Positions 7,812-16,745 of a DNA stretch of 33,629 nt are shown in pieces. The stretch is from contig NZ_JNIV01000049.1 in the NCBI RefSeq assembly GCF_000701405.1, forward strand, positions 1 to 33,629, in the 5' to 3' direction. A model generated the notes under the pieces. The model worked only from the letters and a program-made list of their open reading frames with translations. It made no database searches and was not told where the DNA came from. The first letter of the stretch is position 1. Each line of letters opens with the position of its first letter. Both the position numbers and the translations under genes were made by a program. Origin of the DNA: Deinococcus marmoris DSM 12784 (GTDB lineage Bacteria; Deinococcota; Deinococci; Deinococcales; Deinococcaceae).

Positions 7812-8437
7812 CGGTTTTCACCCCCCGTGCATTCAGGAGCAACGCGAAACTGCGGGGAGTCCAGCCTGTGCCATGCGCGGAGGGTTGACGCCTCAGCCAC
7901 CAGGCCAGAGGGACGCCCGCCGCGCCGCTGGCTGAGCGGCAATGCGCTCACCGCCGTTTGCCTGGACACGCGGGGGGCCGCCAGTGATCCGGAAGGCGCG
8001 GGCTCAACGCCGGCATTCACCTGCTGGACGGCAGAAGAAAGGTGAGGGAAAGTCCAGGTCTGGGCCGACGACATCAAGGCGTCATCCACCCAGGTGTCGG
8101 TTCATCCTCTGGAGGCGACTTCACGGGGTGGTTCAGGGCTGGCGTAACGCTCCAGTCTCAGCAAAAGGGGGCAACGGGGCCAGCAGATCACGGGTGACCA
8201 GCGAGAGAACGCGTCTGTCTCCCACGGAAACCGGGCGGCGCGGTCAGGAAGCGCCCGTCGGTGGTTACCCGCATGCACATCCGCTTTGCTCGCGTCGCCG
8301 TTCGGCCAGGCGCGTTGGGCCGGAATCTGGCGCAGGCCCTCCACCGACACGGCGCTCAGTCTCTGGCGTGACTGCTTTTGCGTTGGTGGCCGACCGCAGC
8401 CAAAGACCGTTCAAGGGGGTGGTGCAAGGATCAGCAG
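7812..8437. other. 626-base stretch with only gene scraps
   Basis: No complete gene is convincing. One plus-strand frame reads STPAFTCWTAEER up to a TGA at 8043-8045 and continues directly in the same frame as GKVQVWADDIKASSTQVSVH to about 8139, which looks like a small gene carrying a nonsense codon. A further 32-codon ORF (8273-8371, MHIRFARVAVRPGALGRN...) has no ribosome site. Both may be remnants. Confidence 0.35.
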
Positions 8438-8992
8438 ATGCGCAATCCCCCGAGCTCCAGCACCACCGCCGCCCTGCCGATCCTGCGCGCCGCTCTCAAG
8501 ATGCTGCCCGGCGTTGACCGGGTGTCGACGTCCCGCAGCGGCACGCTGGCCTTCTTGCACGTCAATGTCGCCGGGTGCCGCGTCCTCGTCGCCGCCGCGT
8601 ACCCCGTGGCTGGTGTCGTTGTCCCGCTGGCGGCTGTGCCAGATCACTCTCCGTTGAACGAAGCGGTGTGCGGCGCTGCCCACGCCCATCATCTGACCAT
8701 CCTTCACGGCGTGCGGGACCGCCTGTACTTCAGTGAGAGACCGTCGGTTCTGAGCCTGTTTTTACCCGACGAGGCCCAGTTCATTCGCGAAGGCGAACTT
8801 GCCGTGGCCCAGTTCATCCGGGAGGGCGGACCCGTTGCCCCCGCCATGGCTCTGGAGATGGCCCAGGCGGAACGGCGGCTCGTCGATTTGGCCGGCATGA
8901 AGTTGCGCACCGGCGTGGCGCTGCTCACCGGCGCGCCGCTGGAGATGCGCACCCTGGATTTTCCGCTGGTCGACGCTGAGGTCCTCACGTGA
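8438..8992 (+). CDS. Hypothetical protein, 184 aa
   Basis: The start chosen is ATG 8438, preceded by AAGGA at good spacing (CAAGGATCAGCAG-ATG); the open frame extends 20 codons further upstream without protein character. No family recognised. The sequence looks like a compact alpha/beta protein: a beta-rich N-terminal half (LAFLHVNVAGCRVLVAAAYP), then helices with a short internal duplication (AQFIREGELAVAQFIREGG, about residues 118-136) and a C-terminal GVALLTGAPLEMRTLDF. No signal peptide or membrane span. The last 17 bases belong to a 173-bp sequence that recurs inverted at 15661-15833, so its 3' end borders a rearrangement or repeat boundary. Confidence 0.6.
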   Translation: MRNPPSSSTTAALPILRAALKMLPGVDRVSTSRSGTLAFLHVNVAGCRVLVAAAYPVAGVVVPLAAVPDHSPLNEAVCGAAHAHHLTILHGVRDRLYFSERPSVLSLFLPDEAQFIREGELAVAQFIREGGPVAPAMALEMAQAERRLVDLAGMKLRTGVALLTGAPLEMRTLDFPLVDAEVLT

Positions 8993-9148
8993 AAGCTGCG
9001 GAACCATTGACTGCGCCGCCTTCCTCATCAGAATAGTCCTGGAGATCTCCTTTCCAGAATTTCCGTGTAAAAGGCTGTTCCAGACGGATTGGATCGCCCG
9101 CTTTGTGTGCCAAATTTCCATTCATGGTCTCATAGGCCCCCGCCTTCC
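8976..9148 (+). repeat. 173-bp repeat, left copy (inverted partner at 15661-15833)
   Basis: Aligned by eye to the reverse complement of 15661-15833, this stretch has about 13 differences in 173 bases and no gaps, mostly transitions. It starts in the last codons of the gene ending at 8992 and contains no gene. Small noncoding repeats of this size are known in Deinococcus genomes; membership of a known family is not shown here. Confidence 0.85.
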
Positions 9149-9421
9149 CCTCAAGCCCTACCCGGACGCGCCTCTCCTGGACCTGTACAGGTGGCGGAGT
9201 GACCTCCGCCACCACACCGGGTGCACTCTTTCGCGGCCGGTCCAATGCCGCGTGGTCCTGTCCGCCTGCCACGCTGCTGGGCCAGGCCGGCCCCCATCCT
9301 GAACTGGGGATGAGGCTTGGCTCCACTGCGGAGGTTGCCAGAGGGGGCGGCCGTGGCCGGTGGTGGCGGCGAGGATGATCAAGCGTGACACCCTATGTGC
9401 GGTGCCCGCTCCTGTCTGAGG
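9149..9421. other. Intergenic stretch, nothing recognised
   Basis: Between the left 173-bp repeat and the minus-strand ORF ending at 9422. Short frames only; no ribosome site, hairpin with a T-tract or repeat array was seen. Confidence 0.35.
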
Positions 9422-9784
9422 TTAGATCGTTCTGTCTGAGGAGCTGTGGACCGGACCGGCGATCACCTGCCCACCCCGAGAGCGGTGCATGCCCGCCGCC
9501 CGGTCAACACGCAGGACGACGACTGCCCAGATCCTGAGGCCAGTTGCAGGATCGGAGATGTTCAGCGTGCCGTGGGCCAGCCAGCCCAGGTGACTGCACT
9601 GTCCGCTCTCGCTGCGCGCCGAGCCGCCCACTCCCTCCGCGACCAGCGCAGCAAGCGAGATCCCGTTGGCCGGAATGCCCCAGGATGCGCGCTCCCTGTC
9701 AAGCATGACGGTCATGGCGTCGGGCGTCGGACCGGGAACCGCGGTGCCGGCGCTGAAGGTGACCTTGCCGTTCCTGCCGCGCAC
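9422..9784 (-). CDS. Hypothetical protein, 120 aa (uncertain)
   Basis: From a GTG at 9784 the minus strand reads VTFSAGTAVPGPTPDAMTVM, ASWGIPANGISLAALVAEGV and LNISDPATGLRIWAVVVLRV, with codon use like the neighbouring genes. No family recognised and no clear ribosome site. A later ATG is an alternative start. The composition is globular, without membrane helices. It lies just left of the ISDra2-like insertion, so the upstream part of the gene could have been displaced by it. Overlapping plus-strand frames are less protein-like. Confidence 0.4.
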   Translation of the reverse strand: MRGRNGKVTFSAGTAVPGPTPDAMTVMLDRERASWGIPANGISLAALVAEGVGGSARSESGQCSHLGWLAHGTLNISDPATGLRIWAVVVLRVDRAAGMHRSRGGQVIAGPVHSSSDRTI

Positions 9785-9943
9785 CTTGATGCGTGGTCTG
9801 GTGGCGTATGGGACCGCACGTGCAGTGTGTCCACCGTTTCAGGCGGTCTTTGTTCATACCAGGCGGCCTCAGGAGGGCCGCGTGTGGACTCCCGCCCCCA
9901 TCCGCACCCCACTTCCCCGCCTTTGACGGGGGAGGGGCGCAAG

Positions 9944-9988
9944 CTCGTGACTTCAGTCATGAGTTAGCCCCTTTCGCCCCGAAAGGGG
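9944..9988 (+). repeat. Left-end hairpins of the ISDra2-like element
   Basis: CTCGTGACT-TC-AGTCATGAG (9944-9963) is a palindrome with one mismatch and is the counterpart of the right-end hairpin. Immediately after it CCCCTTTCG-CCC-CGAAAGGGG (9968-9988) is a perfect 9-bp hairpin. The first is the expected TnpA recognition structure. Confidence 0.7.
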
Positions 9989-10020
9989 CGACTGAGAGCG
10001 GAATCTATTGCTCTGCTTGA

Positions 10021-10429
10021 GTGACATATGTTATCCTCCAACTGGAGATGAAAAAGGGTCGCGGCTACGTCTACAAGCTGGAGTACCACCTCATCTGGGT
10101 GACGAAGTACCGTCATCCGGTGTTGGTGGGCGAGGTTGCGGACGGGCTGAAGGACATCTTGCGTGACATCGCCACCCAGAACGGGCTGGAGATTGTCGCA
10201 ATGGAGGTCATGCCTGACCACGTTCACCTCCTGCTGTCGGCCACTCCGCAGCACGCCATTCCCGACTTTGTGAAGGCGCTGAAGGGGGCCTCCGCTCGCC
10301 GGATGTTCTCGACCTTCCCGCAGTTGAAGCAGAAGCTCTGTGGCGGGAACCTCTGGAATCCGTCCTACTGCGTCCTGACCGTCTCAGAACACACCCGCGC
10401 TCAGATTCAGAAGTACATCGAGGAGCAGC

Positions 10430-10449
<20 letters not shown>
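10021..10449 (+). CDS. tnpA: Y1 transposase TnpA of the IS200/IS605 family (ISDra2-like), 142 aa
   Basis: A single-strand DNA transposase that excises and inserts the element as a circle, acting on the lagging-strand template. The sequence closely follows ISDra2 TnpA as I remember it (MTYVIL start, [36 protein letters not shown]). The HUH motif is intact as DHVH (His67 and His69) and the catalytic tyrosine is Tyr132 in IQKYIEEQH, the same positions as in ISDra2. Length equals the family norm. The start is GTG at 10021, preserving the MTYVIL N-terminus. The stop overlaps the start of tnpB. It probably supplies transposition for its own element and possibly in trans for related ends. Confidence 0.92.
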
Positions 10450-11699
<1,250 letters not shown>

Positions 11700-11905
11700 C
11701 TGCTCCACTTCACCGGCATGCGCCGTCTCGATCCGTTTCAGGGCCTTGTGTTCGTGCCACTGCCGCCCACTGGCAGCAGGTCACGTCGTCGGCCATGAGG
11801 TTCAGAATTTCGCCGTGCGGCCTTCTCAGGTCAGGCTGCGGCCCTTGTTTTCGGCGAAACGGGCGACCCAGTCTCCAGTCCGCCCCTGCAGCCCACCGCC
11901 AAGGG

Positions 11906-11938
11906 AACGGCCAGCCCCCGTGCCAGCGGCTGGCCGTT
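11906..11938 (-). terminator. Hairpin after the TnpB-like/primase operon
   Basis: AACGGCCAGC (11906-11915) and GCTGGCCGTT (11929-11938) form a perfect 10-bp stem just beyond the stop at 11945 of the last gene of the minus-strand operon. The tail is only weakly T-rich on either strand, so termination efficiency is uncertain. Confidence 0.55.
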
Positions 11939-11944
11939 TCATAT

Positions 11945-12628
11945 TCAGCGCGCCGGGTCCATCAACCGCTGCACTGCTTCCGATGGCGGCCACTGCTCCT
12001 CATCCAGCCCGCGCAACAGAGATCCCACAGGCCACGCGTCCCAGCGCAGCTCCACGTCGATCAGCCAGCCGTCGACGCCGTTGTATGGCCCGCGCTCAAC
12101 AAAGGTCCAATCGGTGAGGCGCGCCCCACCCAGCTCCAGCTCAGGAGCTGGGTCCGGAACGCCCACGGCACGCGCCCACGCCGACGCCGCCCAGCGCGGC
12201 AGGTGATCCGTGCCGACAGTGACTTCGCCCGGTACCCCTGCGAGTTGCAGCGTCTGCGCGCCGACCGGCGAGATCAGGCCGTCGCCAGCGAGCGTCACCG
12301 GCTCCTCCACGGCGACGGGCTCTCCTGCCCGCGCGATCCGGGCGCGCTGATCCTTGACCGCGTGGTGCAGCAGGCCGATGGGAAACGTCGCCAGCGCCGG
12401 GAGGGCCATCAGCGCCCGCAGCTCAGCGGCAGCGCTGCACTCAGCGTGCTTAGGGCCGCCCAGCAAGGCCGGGAGCGAAGTGACCTGACCGCTTTGCGCG
12501 AGTGTGGCCTGATCCACGCAGGCCTGGCGGACCACGCGGGCCTGCGCGCTGAGCTGGGCCAGGGCCTGTTCCTGGAGAGGGTTGGGGAAGAAAGGGACGG
12601 TGTAGGTGTGGAATTGGGGTGTGGTCAT
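11945..12628 (-). CDS. RuvC-less protein resembling the N-terminal half of TnpB, 227 aa
   Basis: Third gene of the operon, starting 15 bases after the primase stop, with AAGGAGA just upstream of ATG 12628. The start, YTVPFFPNPLQEQALAQL, matches the TnpB N-terminal pattern (hydrophobic-x-P-x-P-x-x-Q-x-x-x-L). It aligns with the first gene of the operon (ALHPAPAQTAALDNL), and both have a similarly placed Gly-Gln near residue 48. A helical block ELRALMALPALATFPIGLLH and a beta-rich block (LQLAGVPGEVTV, WLIDVELRW) would correspond to the REC-like and wedge parts of TnpB. The protein ends there: no RuvC motifs, no zinc finger. It may be a partner that binds RNA or the TnpB-like protein, but function is unknown and the homology is read by eye. 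Confidence 0.55.
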   Translation of the reverse strand: MTTPQFHTYTVPFFPNPLQEQALAQLSAQARVVRQACVDQATLAQSGQVTSLPALLGGPKHAECSAAAELRALMALPALATFPIGLLHHAVKDQRARIARAGEPVAVEEPVTLAGDGLISPVGAQTLQLAGVPGEVTVGTDHLPRWAASAWARAVGVPDPAPELELGGARLTDWTFVERGPYNGVDGWLIDVELRWDAWPVGSLLRGLDEEQWPPSEAVQRLMDPAR

Positions 12629-12643
12629 GGTGTCTCCTTGAGA

Positions 12644-13549
12644 TCAAAGGTGCGGCTGGCCGAGGGCGAGCGCGCGGGCGATGGTGGCGGCGGCGTAATC
12701 GTGGCCATCACGGGTGACCGGCTGGATCCAACGTTCCGGGCGGTACAGCGCGCTGCGCGCCCACAGACGACGCAACTGATCCGGGTCACGCGTGTACCAG
12801 CGCAGGTGAGCGAGCAAGGCCAAGTCAGCACGGCTGTGATCGAAACCGTGGGCGAACAGGTCCCCGTCGTACAGCGCCCCGAACCGCCCCCCGTTGCGGG
12901 CACTGCGGGCACGCCGCAACACCGCCTCGTCGTCCAGGTGGTTCGGGACAGGGCGCGCGCGCGGGGCCGGCGGTGTGGACTGAACCAGCTGGCGGTGCAG
13001 GGCGAGCAGGGCCTCCGGGTGCGGCGCGACGTCCGCTGGCGTCCCGGGAATTCGGTCGCCGGTGATCGCCAGGTACCCGCAGTCGATCAGCTCGACGCCG
13101 ATACCCGCGACATGCCCGCGCCGTCCTGTCGGTGGCAGGCGGCCCGCCACGACGACATGCAGCCCCTGCCCGGACACGCTGCGCTCGGTGTAGCTGGGCA
13201 GGGGAGCCAGCAGCTCCAGGGCCCCAGTGAGGGGACGGCCCCGGGTCACAACGTCATCGAGATCCAGGCCCGCCAGGGGCACGCCGTCCAGGTTCAGGTG
13301 TGGCCCCAGCACGACGCCGATCCCATCGCAGTGCTCGGCCCACAGCAGGTCCAGGGCATCACGGAACGTCAGGTGCCAGCGGCGGTCCAGGGAATTGACT
13401 GGATACAGCCGCTGCCCGGCCCAGCGACTCGGTACCTTGCCCCAGCGGCCCGACGCGCGCCGCGTCAGCCGGTACGGCAGGTAGGCGCGCAGAGGCCGCA
13501 GGACGTCTGGCCACCCTGTCTCCAACTGCGCCACCTGGCCTGGCGTCAC
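12644..13549 (-). CDS. Primase-polymerase of the archaeo-eukaryotic primase fold (NrS-1-like), 301 aa
   Basis: The start is GTG 13549, overlapping the TGA of the upstream TnpB-like gene (GTGA), so translation is probably coupled. AEP catalytic motifs are clear: a DxD motif (Asp96 and Asp98 in AGLDLDDV), SGQGLH (126-131, with the catalytic-type His131) and an acidic ELID strand ending in Asp156 followed by CGYLAITG. Residues about 206-292 (DDEAVLRRARSARNGGRFGA, HSRADLALLAHLRWYT, YAAATIARAL) match the small helical domain after the AEP domain in phage NrS-1-type polymerases. The superfamily-3-like helicase normally fused to such proteins is missing. These enzymes make primers or whole DNA strands for phages and plasmids. 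Here the neighbours suggest replication or repair linked to the TnpB-like protein. Confidence 0.75.
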   Translation of the reverse strand: MTPGQVAQLETGWPDVLRPLRAYLPYRLTRRASGRWGKVPSRWAGQRLYPVNSLDRRWHLTFRDALDLLWAEHCDGIGVVLGPHLNLDGVPLAGLDLDDVVTRGRPLTGALELLAPLPSYTERSVSGQGLHVVVAGRLPPTGRRGHVAGIGVELIDCGYLAITGDRIPGTPADVAPHPEALLALHRQLVQSTPPAPRARPVPNHLDDEAVLRRARSARNGGRFGALYDGDLFAHGFDHSRADLALLAHLRWYTRDPDQLRRLWARSALYRPERWIQPVTRDGHDYAAATIARALALGQPHL

Positions 13550-14979
13550 GGCCGTCTCCGGCGTGGGGGGATCGGCAACGGCGCGGGCGTCCAGGGCAGC
13601 CCGCGTGCCACGAGCTGCGCCGCCCCGCGCTGATAAACGTTGCGCGCGCCGTTGTGGTCCCGGTCCAGGTGCTGCCCGCAGGTCTGACAGCGCCCGGACC
13701 GCCCCCGGTAATGCACCGCGCCGCGCGCGCCACACACCGAACAGTCGACGCTCGTCCAGGCGGGAGGCACCCAGACCGCCATGCGGTGACCTGGATCCAG
13801 CCGGGCACAGTCGCACAGAAACTGCTCGTAGAGCCGGGTGCCCAGAAAATCGGCGGCTTCCGGATAGTCCTCTCCCCGGCACCGCATCCCCCCGAAATCC
13901 GTCCGTTCGACGGCCACCGCCGCAAACTGTAGAAACCGCGCCAGGCCGGCCTCGAGCACCGGTTTCAACCGGGTGCGGTGCAGCAGTTGGTGGCGGCGCA
14001 GGCGCGCGTAGATCAGGTCCTGAGGTTGCGCGAGCAGTCGAGTGGGCGGCCCTGGCATGGCCGGTGACCACGGCCGCAGCAGGCTCAGCGGCATCGGAGA
14101 CCGTCCGTGGCTGTGACGGCCGCTGACCCAGGTCCAGAGTGAGCGCACACCGGGATCGAGGGCGATCAGATCCTGATGGCTCGGCGGCGTCAACCCGGTC
14201 ACCCGGAATGCCCAGCTGATCTGATACCCGCCCGCATCGCTGTGATGCAGCTGCGCCGCCTCCGCCAGGACCAGGCTTACGGCTGGGGGGGTGGCCGGCG
14301 CGTGGTCCGGAACCGCGCCGAGATGGCTCTCGATCAGCCCATAGCGCGCCACATGCGCCAGGTAGCTCGCGTCCGCCTCGGGATCGCCTGCGAGCAGACC
14401 GGCCTCCAGCGCCCCGCGCCGGGTGGTCAGGTCACCACCGAACGTCCGCCGCCAGGTCTCGACCGCTGCCCCTGCCGGGCCAGGCAGCAGAAACAGGGGC
14501 GCCTGGACAAGGCCGGGGACCCCGGCGATCTCGGCGTGCAACTCGCCCACAGGCCGGGCCAGCCCCCCCAGGACGAGGGCGAAGTCGTGCGGCGGCGTGA
14601 GTGGGATGGCGTCCGGTGGGGCCACCGGACCGAGGCTTTTCAGGGTCCGGCCAAAATCGCTGACCAGGCCGTCGAGTGTGGCGCTGCCGAGGTGCGCCCG
14701 CCAGCCGCGTGCCCGGGCGAGCACCTCGAGTTCGCGGCGGCGCTCGGCGGTGCTGCGCCGGGGCAGCCTCACGGGGACCTGGCTGGTGGGTGGTGGGCCG
14801 GCGGCCAGCGCCGCCACCCGCTGCATGGGTTGTGGTTGGCCTGTCGCCTCGAGCCGGGCGTGCAGCGCGAGGACGGCCCAGAGGTGCTGGCCGAGGTGCC
14901 ACAGGTTGTCGAGCGCGGCAGTCTGGGCGGGGGCCGGGTGCAACGCGTGTCGCACCCGCAGGTGTGTTGATGCAGGCAT
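13546..14979 (-). CDS. Divergent TnpB-like RuvC nuclease, no transposase partner, 477 aa
   Basis: First gene of the operon; ATG 14979 follows AAGGAGG at seven bases. The C-terminal half has the full TnpB/Cas12-type signature: RuvC-I Asp275 in LIALDPGVRSLWTW, RuvC-II Glu358 in AAVAVERTDFGG, a zinc finger CSVCG...CQTCG (C413, C416, C431, C434) and RuvC-III Asp441 in LDRDHNGARNVYQ. The N-terminal ~265 residues are longer and much more divergent than in IS TnpBs, but begin with a TnpB-like ALHPAPAQTAALDNL helix. The three acidic residues suggest an active nuclease. There is no TnpA and no IS end hairpin next to it; instead it is coupled to a primase-polymerase. A recent IS gene, a domesticated TnpB or a plasmid replication/defence gene are alternatives; I favour a domesticated or plasmid-adapted TnpB. 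Confidence 0.7.
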   Translation of the reverse strand: MPASTHLRVRHALHPAPAQTAALDNLWHLGQHLWAVLALHARLEATGQPQPMQRVAALAAGPPPTSQVPVRLPRRSTAERRRELEVLARARGWRAHLGSATLDGLVSDFGRTLKSLGPVAPPDAIPLTPPHDFALVLGGLARPVGELHAEIAGVPGLVQAPLFLLPGPAGAAVETWRRTFGGDLTTRRGALEAGLLAGDPEADASYLAHVARYGLIESHLGAVPDHAPATPPAVSLVLAEAAQLHHSDAGGYQISWAFRVTGLTPPSHQDLIALDPGVRSLWTWVSGRHSHGRSPMPLSLLRPWSPAMPGPPTRLLAQPQDLIYARLRRHQLLHRTRLKPVLEAGLARFLQFAAVAVERTDFGGMRCRGEDYPEAADFLGTRLYEQFLCDCARLDPGHRMAVWVPPAWTSVDCSVCGARGAVHYRGRSGRCQTCGQHLDRDHNGARNVYQRGAAQLVARGLPWTPAPLPIPPRRRRP

Positions 14980-15097
14980 TTCGCCTCCTTGTGTCGTGTT
15001 GTGGGGGTCAGGGCGGCGCTGCGGACGGACCGCTGCCGTGGCTGGTCACCCACCGTGGGTTCTGTGGGTTCTTCCCTGCCTGCGCGGGTGCGTCTCG

Positions 15098-15210
15098 TTC
15101 ATCCATCGGCGCAGCCCCCGCTGTCTCCTCACGACGTTTCCCCTTCCCTCCCTTTCGCTCTGCGGGGCTTGTTGGCCTTCCTCCTGGCGCTTCGGTCCCC
15201 TCTCCCCCGT
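15098..15210 (+). repeat. Diverged direct repeat, copy 1
   Basis: Aligns with 16110-16220 at roughly three-quarters identity by eye, with small gaps. Shared anchors are ATCGGCGCAGC near the start, TTCCCCTT, CTGCGGGGC, GTTGGCCTTCCT and CTCTCCCCCGT at the end. The gaps change reading frame, so the conservation is not obviously protein-coding. Confidence 0.55.
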
Positions 15211-15660
15211 GCCCACTTCCCTTGCCGTCCCACCGAATGAACAGACCTGCGGGTCTGGTGCGGTTGGTGCACCCAGCCGTCCACCTTCGCGGTGTGGCGC
15301 GCGCGCCTCTCCCGGCGTGCGGCGCCGCGTGTCACCTGGCTGCGCTGCACCGCCGTGGTTCACTCTCGGCGACGCGCTGGTCTGCCGTCTCTCTCTGTGT
15401 GCGGACGGTGTCGCTGCGCGGTGGACTGGCCACCCTCCTGTGCTCACTGCGCGGCGCCGCTGCCTCCCGGCCGGTGCTGACGCCGCCTTCGTGTCGGTGC
15501 ATCTGTTGCCGTCCAGCGTCATGTTGCGTGCTTCATCTCGCGTCTGCGGCTGCGCCCTGCTGGAGATGCGCCTGCGTCTGGTCCCGCGCGTCACTGCCCG
15601 TGTCTGCGGACGCATTTGCGCTGTGCGTGCCCGTTGCGGCCTGGCTGGAGGGGCTCGAGC

Positions 15661-15833
15661 GGAAGACTGGCGCCTATGAGACCATGAATGGAAAGTTGGC
15701 ACACAAAGTGGGCGATCCAACCCGTCTGGAACAGCCTTTTATACGGAAATTCCGGAAATGAGATCTCCAGGACTGTTCTGATTAGGAAGGCGGCGCGGTC
15801 AATGGTTCCGCAGCTTTCACGTGAGGACGTCAG
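15661..15833 (-). repeat. 173-bp repeat, right copy (inverted relative to 8976-9148)
   Basis: Reverse complement of the left copy with about 13 differences and no gaps. It contains the last bases of the coding sequence that ends at 8992 in the other copy (GTCCTCACGTGA on the minus strand), but none of the rest of that gene, so the repeat boundary does not follow a gene boundary. Confidence 0.85.
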
Positions 15834-16109
15834 ACCAGCAGCAGGGTGGCGAGGGAGATGGAGCGTCGGTCCCCAGTGCTGCGGGTAAACCCCAGGGGAG
15901 CGTCGAGGTTGCTCGGAAATGACTGTCGCTGCACGCGCTCCGGACTGTGCGCAGACGCGACGTGCGTCAGGCGTGTGCTGCCACGCCGCGCCGTCATGCG
16001 TCGTCTCGGTTGCCGATGTCGTGTGCCGCCGATACTGGCGTGGTGGCTGCTGCACGGTCCGGAGCGCGTGCATGTGTCGTGTCGTGTAGAACTGCGCAAC
16101 TGCTGCCCT

Positions 16110-16220
16110 TTGATGAATCGGCGCAGCTACTCGGTCTCTGCACGACGCTTCCCCTTGCCGTCCCTGTGCGCTGCGGGGCCGGTTGGCCTTCCTTCTGACG
16201 CTGTACGCCCTCTCCCCCGT
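16110..16220 (+). repeat. Diverged direct repeat, copy 2
   Basis: Partner of 15098-15210, about 1012 bases downstream in the same orientation. It lies in the same adenine-poor stretch, on the far side of the 173-bp repeat. Confidence 0.55.
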
Positions 16221-16705
16221 ACTCGCATCAGTTACTGGCTCACTGCAGCGTGCGGCTGCTGGTCTGGTTTGGGTGTTGCCCTGTCCAGTCTGTTTTCTGC
16301 AGCGCACGCAGTCATCTCTTTTTCCGTGCGGTGCAGGCTCCGTCCTCTAACAGCGCTACGCAGTGGCTCCCTCCTACCAGCGCGCCATGCTATCGCCCAC
16401 CCAGCGGGCGCGCGAGGTCACGGCCCACGTGGGCGCCGCAGCGTCTGTCACCCGCTGTGTTGTGCGGCTGCCTGTCATTCACGTGCGCGGGGGTCACTGT
16501 CCCTGTGCTGGGCGTCACCCTGTACCCGTTTTGGGCGCAGATGCGGCGTCTGTTGAGTGTGCGGCGCAGTACGTGCTGCCGCACCGCGTTGCTGTGCGCC
16601 GTCCCGGTTACGCGCCGCTCAGCTCCCTTTGAGGGGAGGTGTCCCGGAGGGGCGGAGGGGTTAAGCGGGCAGGGCCACCCCACAATCCCACCTCCAACAA
16701 AAGAA

Positions 16706-16729
16706 AGCCCCCTCCACGCGGAGAGGGCT
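16706..16729 (-). terminator. Intrinsic terminator of the BRO-N-like gene
   Basis: AGCCCCCTC (16706-16714) pairs with GAGAGGGCT (16721-16729) with one mismatch. Read on the minus strand the hairpin is followed by TTTCTTTTG. It lies 17 bases after the stop at 16746. Confidence 0.75.
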
Positions 16730-16745
16730 GGGCAAGAGGACTTCT

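Larger units (their letters stand above)
14994..16640. other. 1.6-kb adenine-poor stretch without convincing genes
   Basis: This is upstream of the TnpB-like operon on its strand. The plus strand is strikingly A-poor: by hand count, 15361-15600 has 14 A and 57 T in 240 bases. Open frames exist on both strands but read as low-complexity, Arg/Cys/Ser- or Gln/Thr/Arg-rich peptides, unlike proteins elsewhere in the window. It holds two diverged direct repeats and one copy of the 173-bp inverted repeat. The operon promoter should lie at its left edge, but no clear one was seen. A long structured noncoding RNA read from the minus strand (A-rich, T-poor) is one possibility. Confidence 0.45.

Noticed and set aside
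12644..14071. 475-codon minus-strand frame extending the primase upstream
   Set aside because: The part before 13549 overlaps the TnpB-like gene in another frame and lacks protein character; GTG 13549 is the natural coupled start.
15361..15600. Diversity-generating retroelement as cause of adenine loss
   Set aside because: No reverse transcriptase gene and no template/variable repeat pair with adenine-specific differences were seen.
15046..16307. Long minus-strand frames upstream of the TnpB-like operon
   Set aside because: Composition is Arg/Gln/Thr-rich and low complexity, the starts lack ribosome sites, and the two repeat copies differ by frame-breaking gaps.
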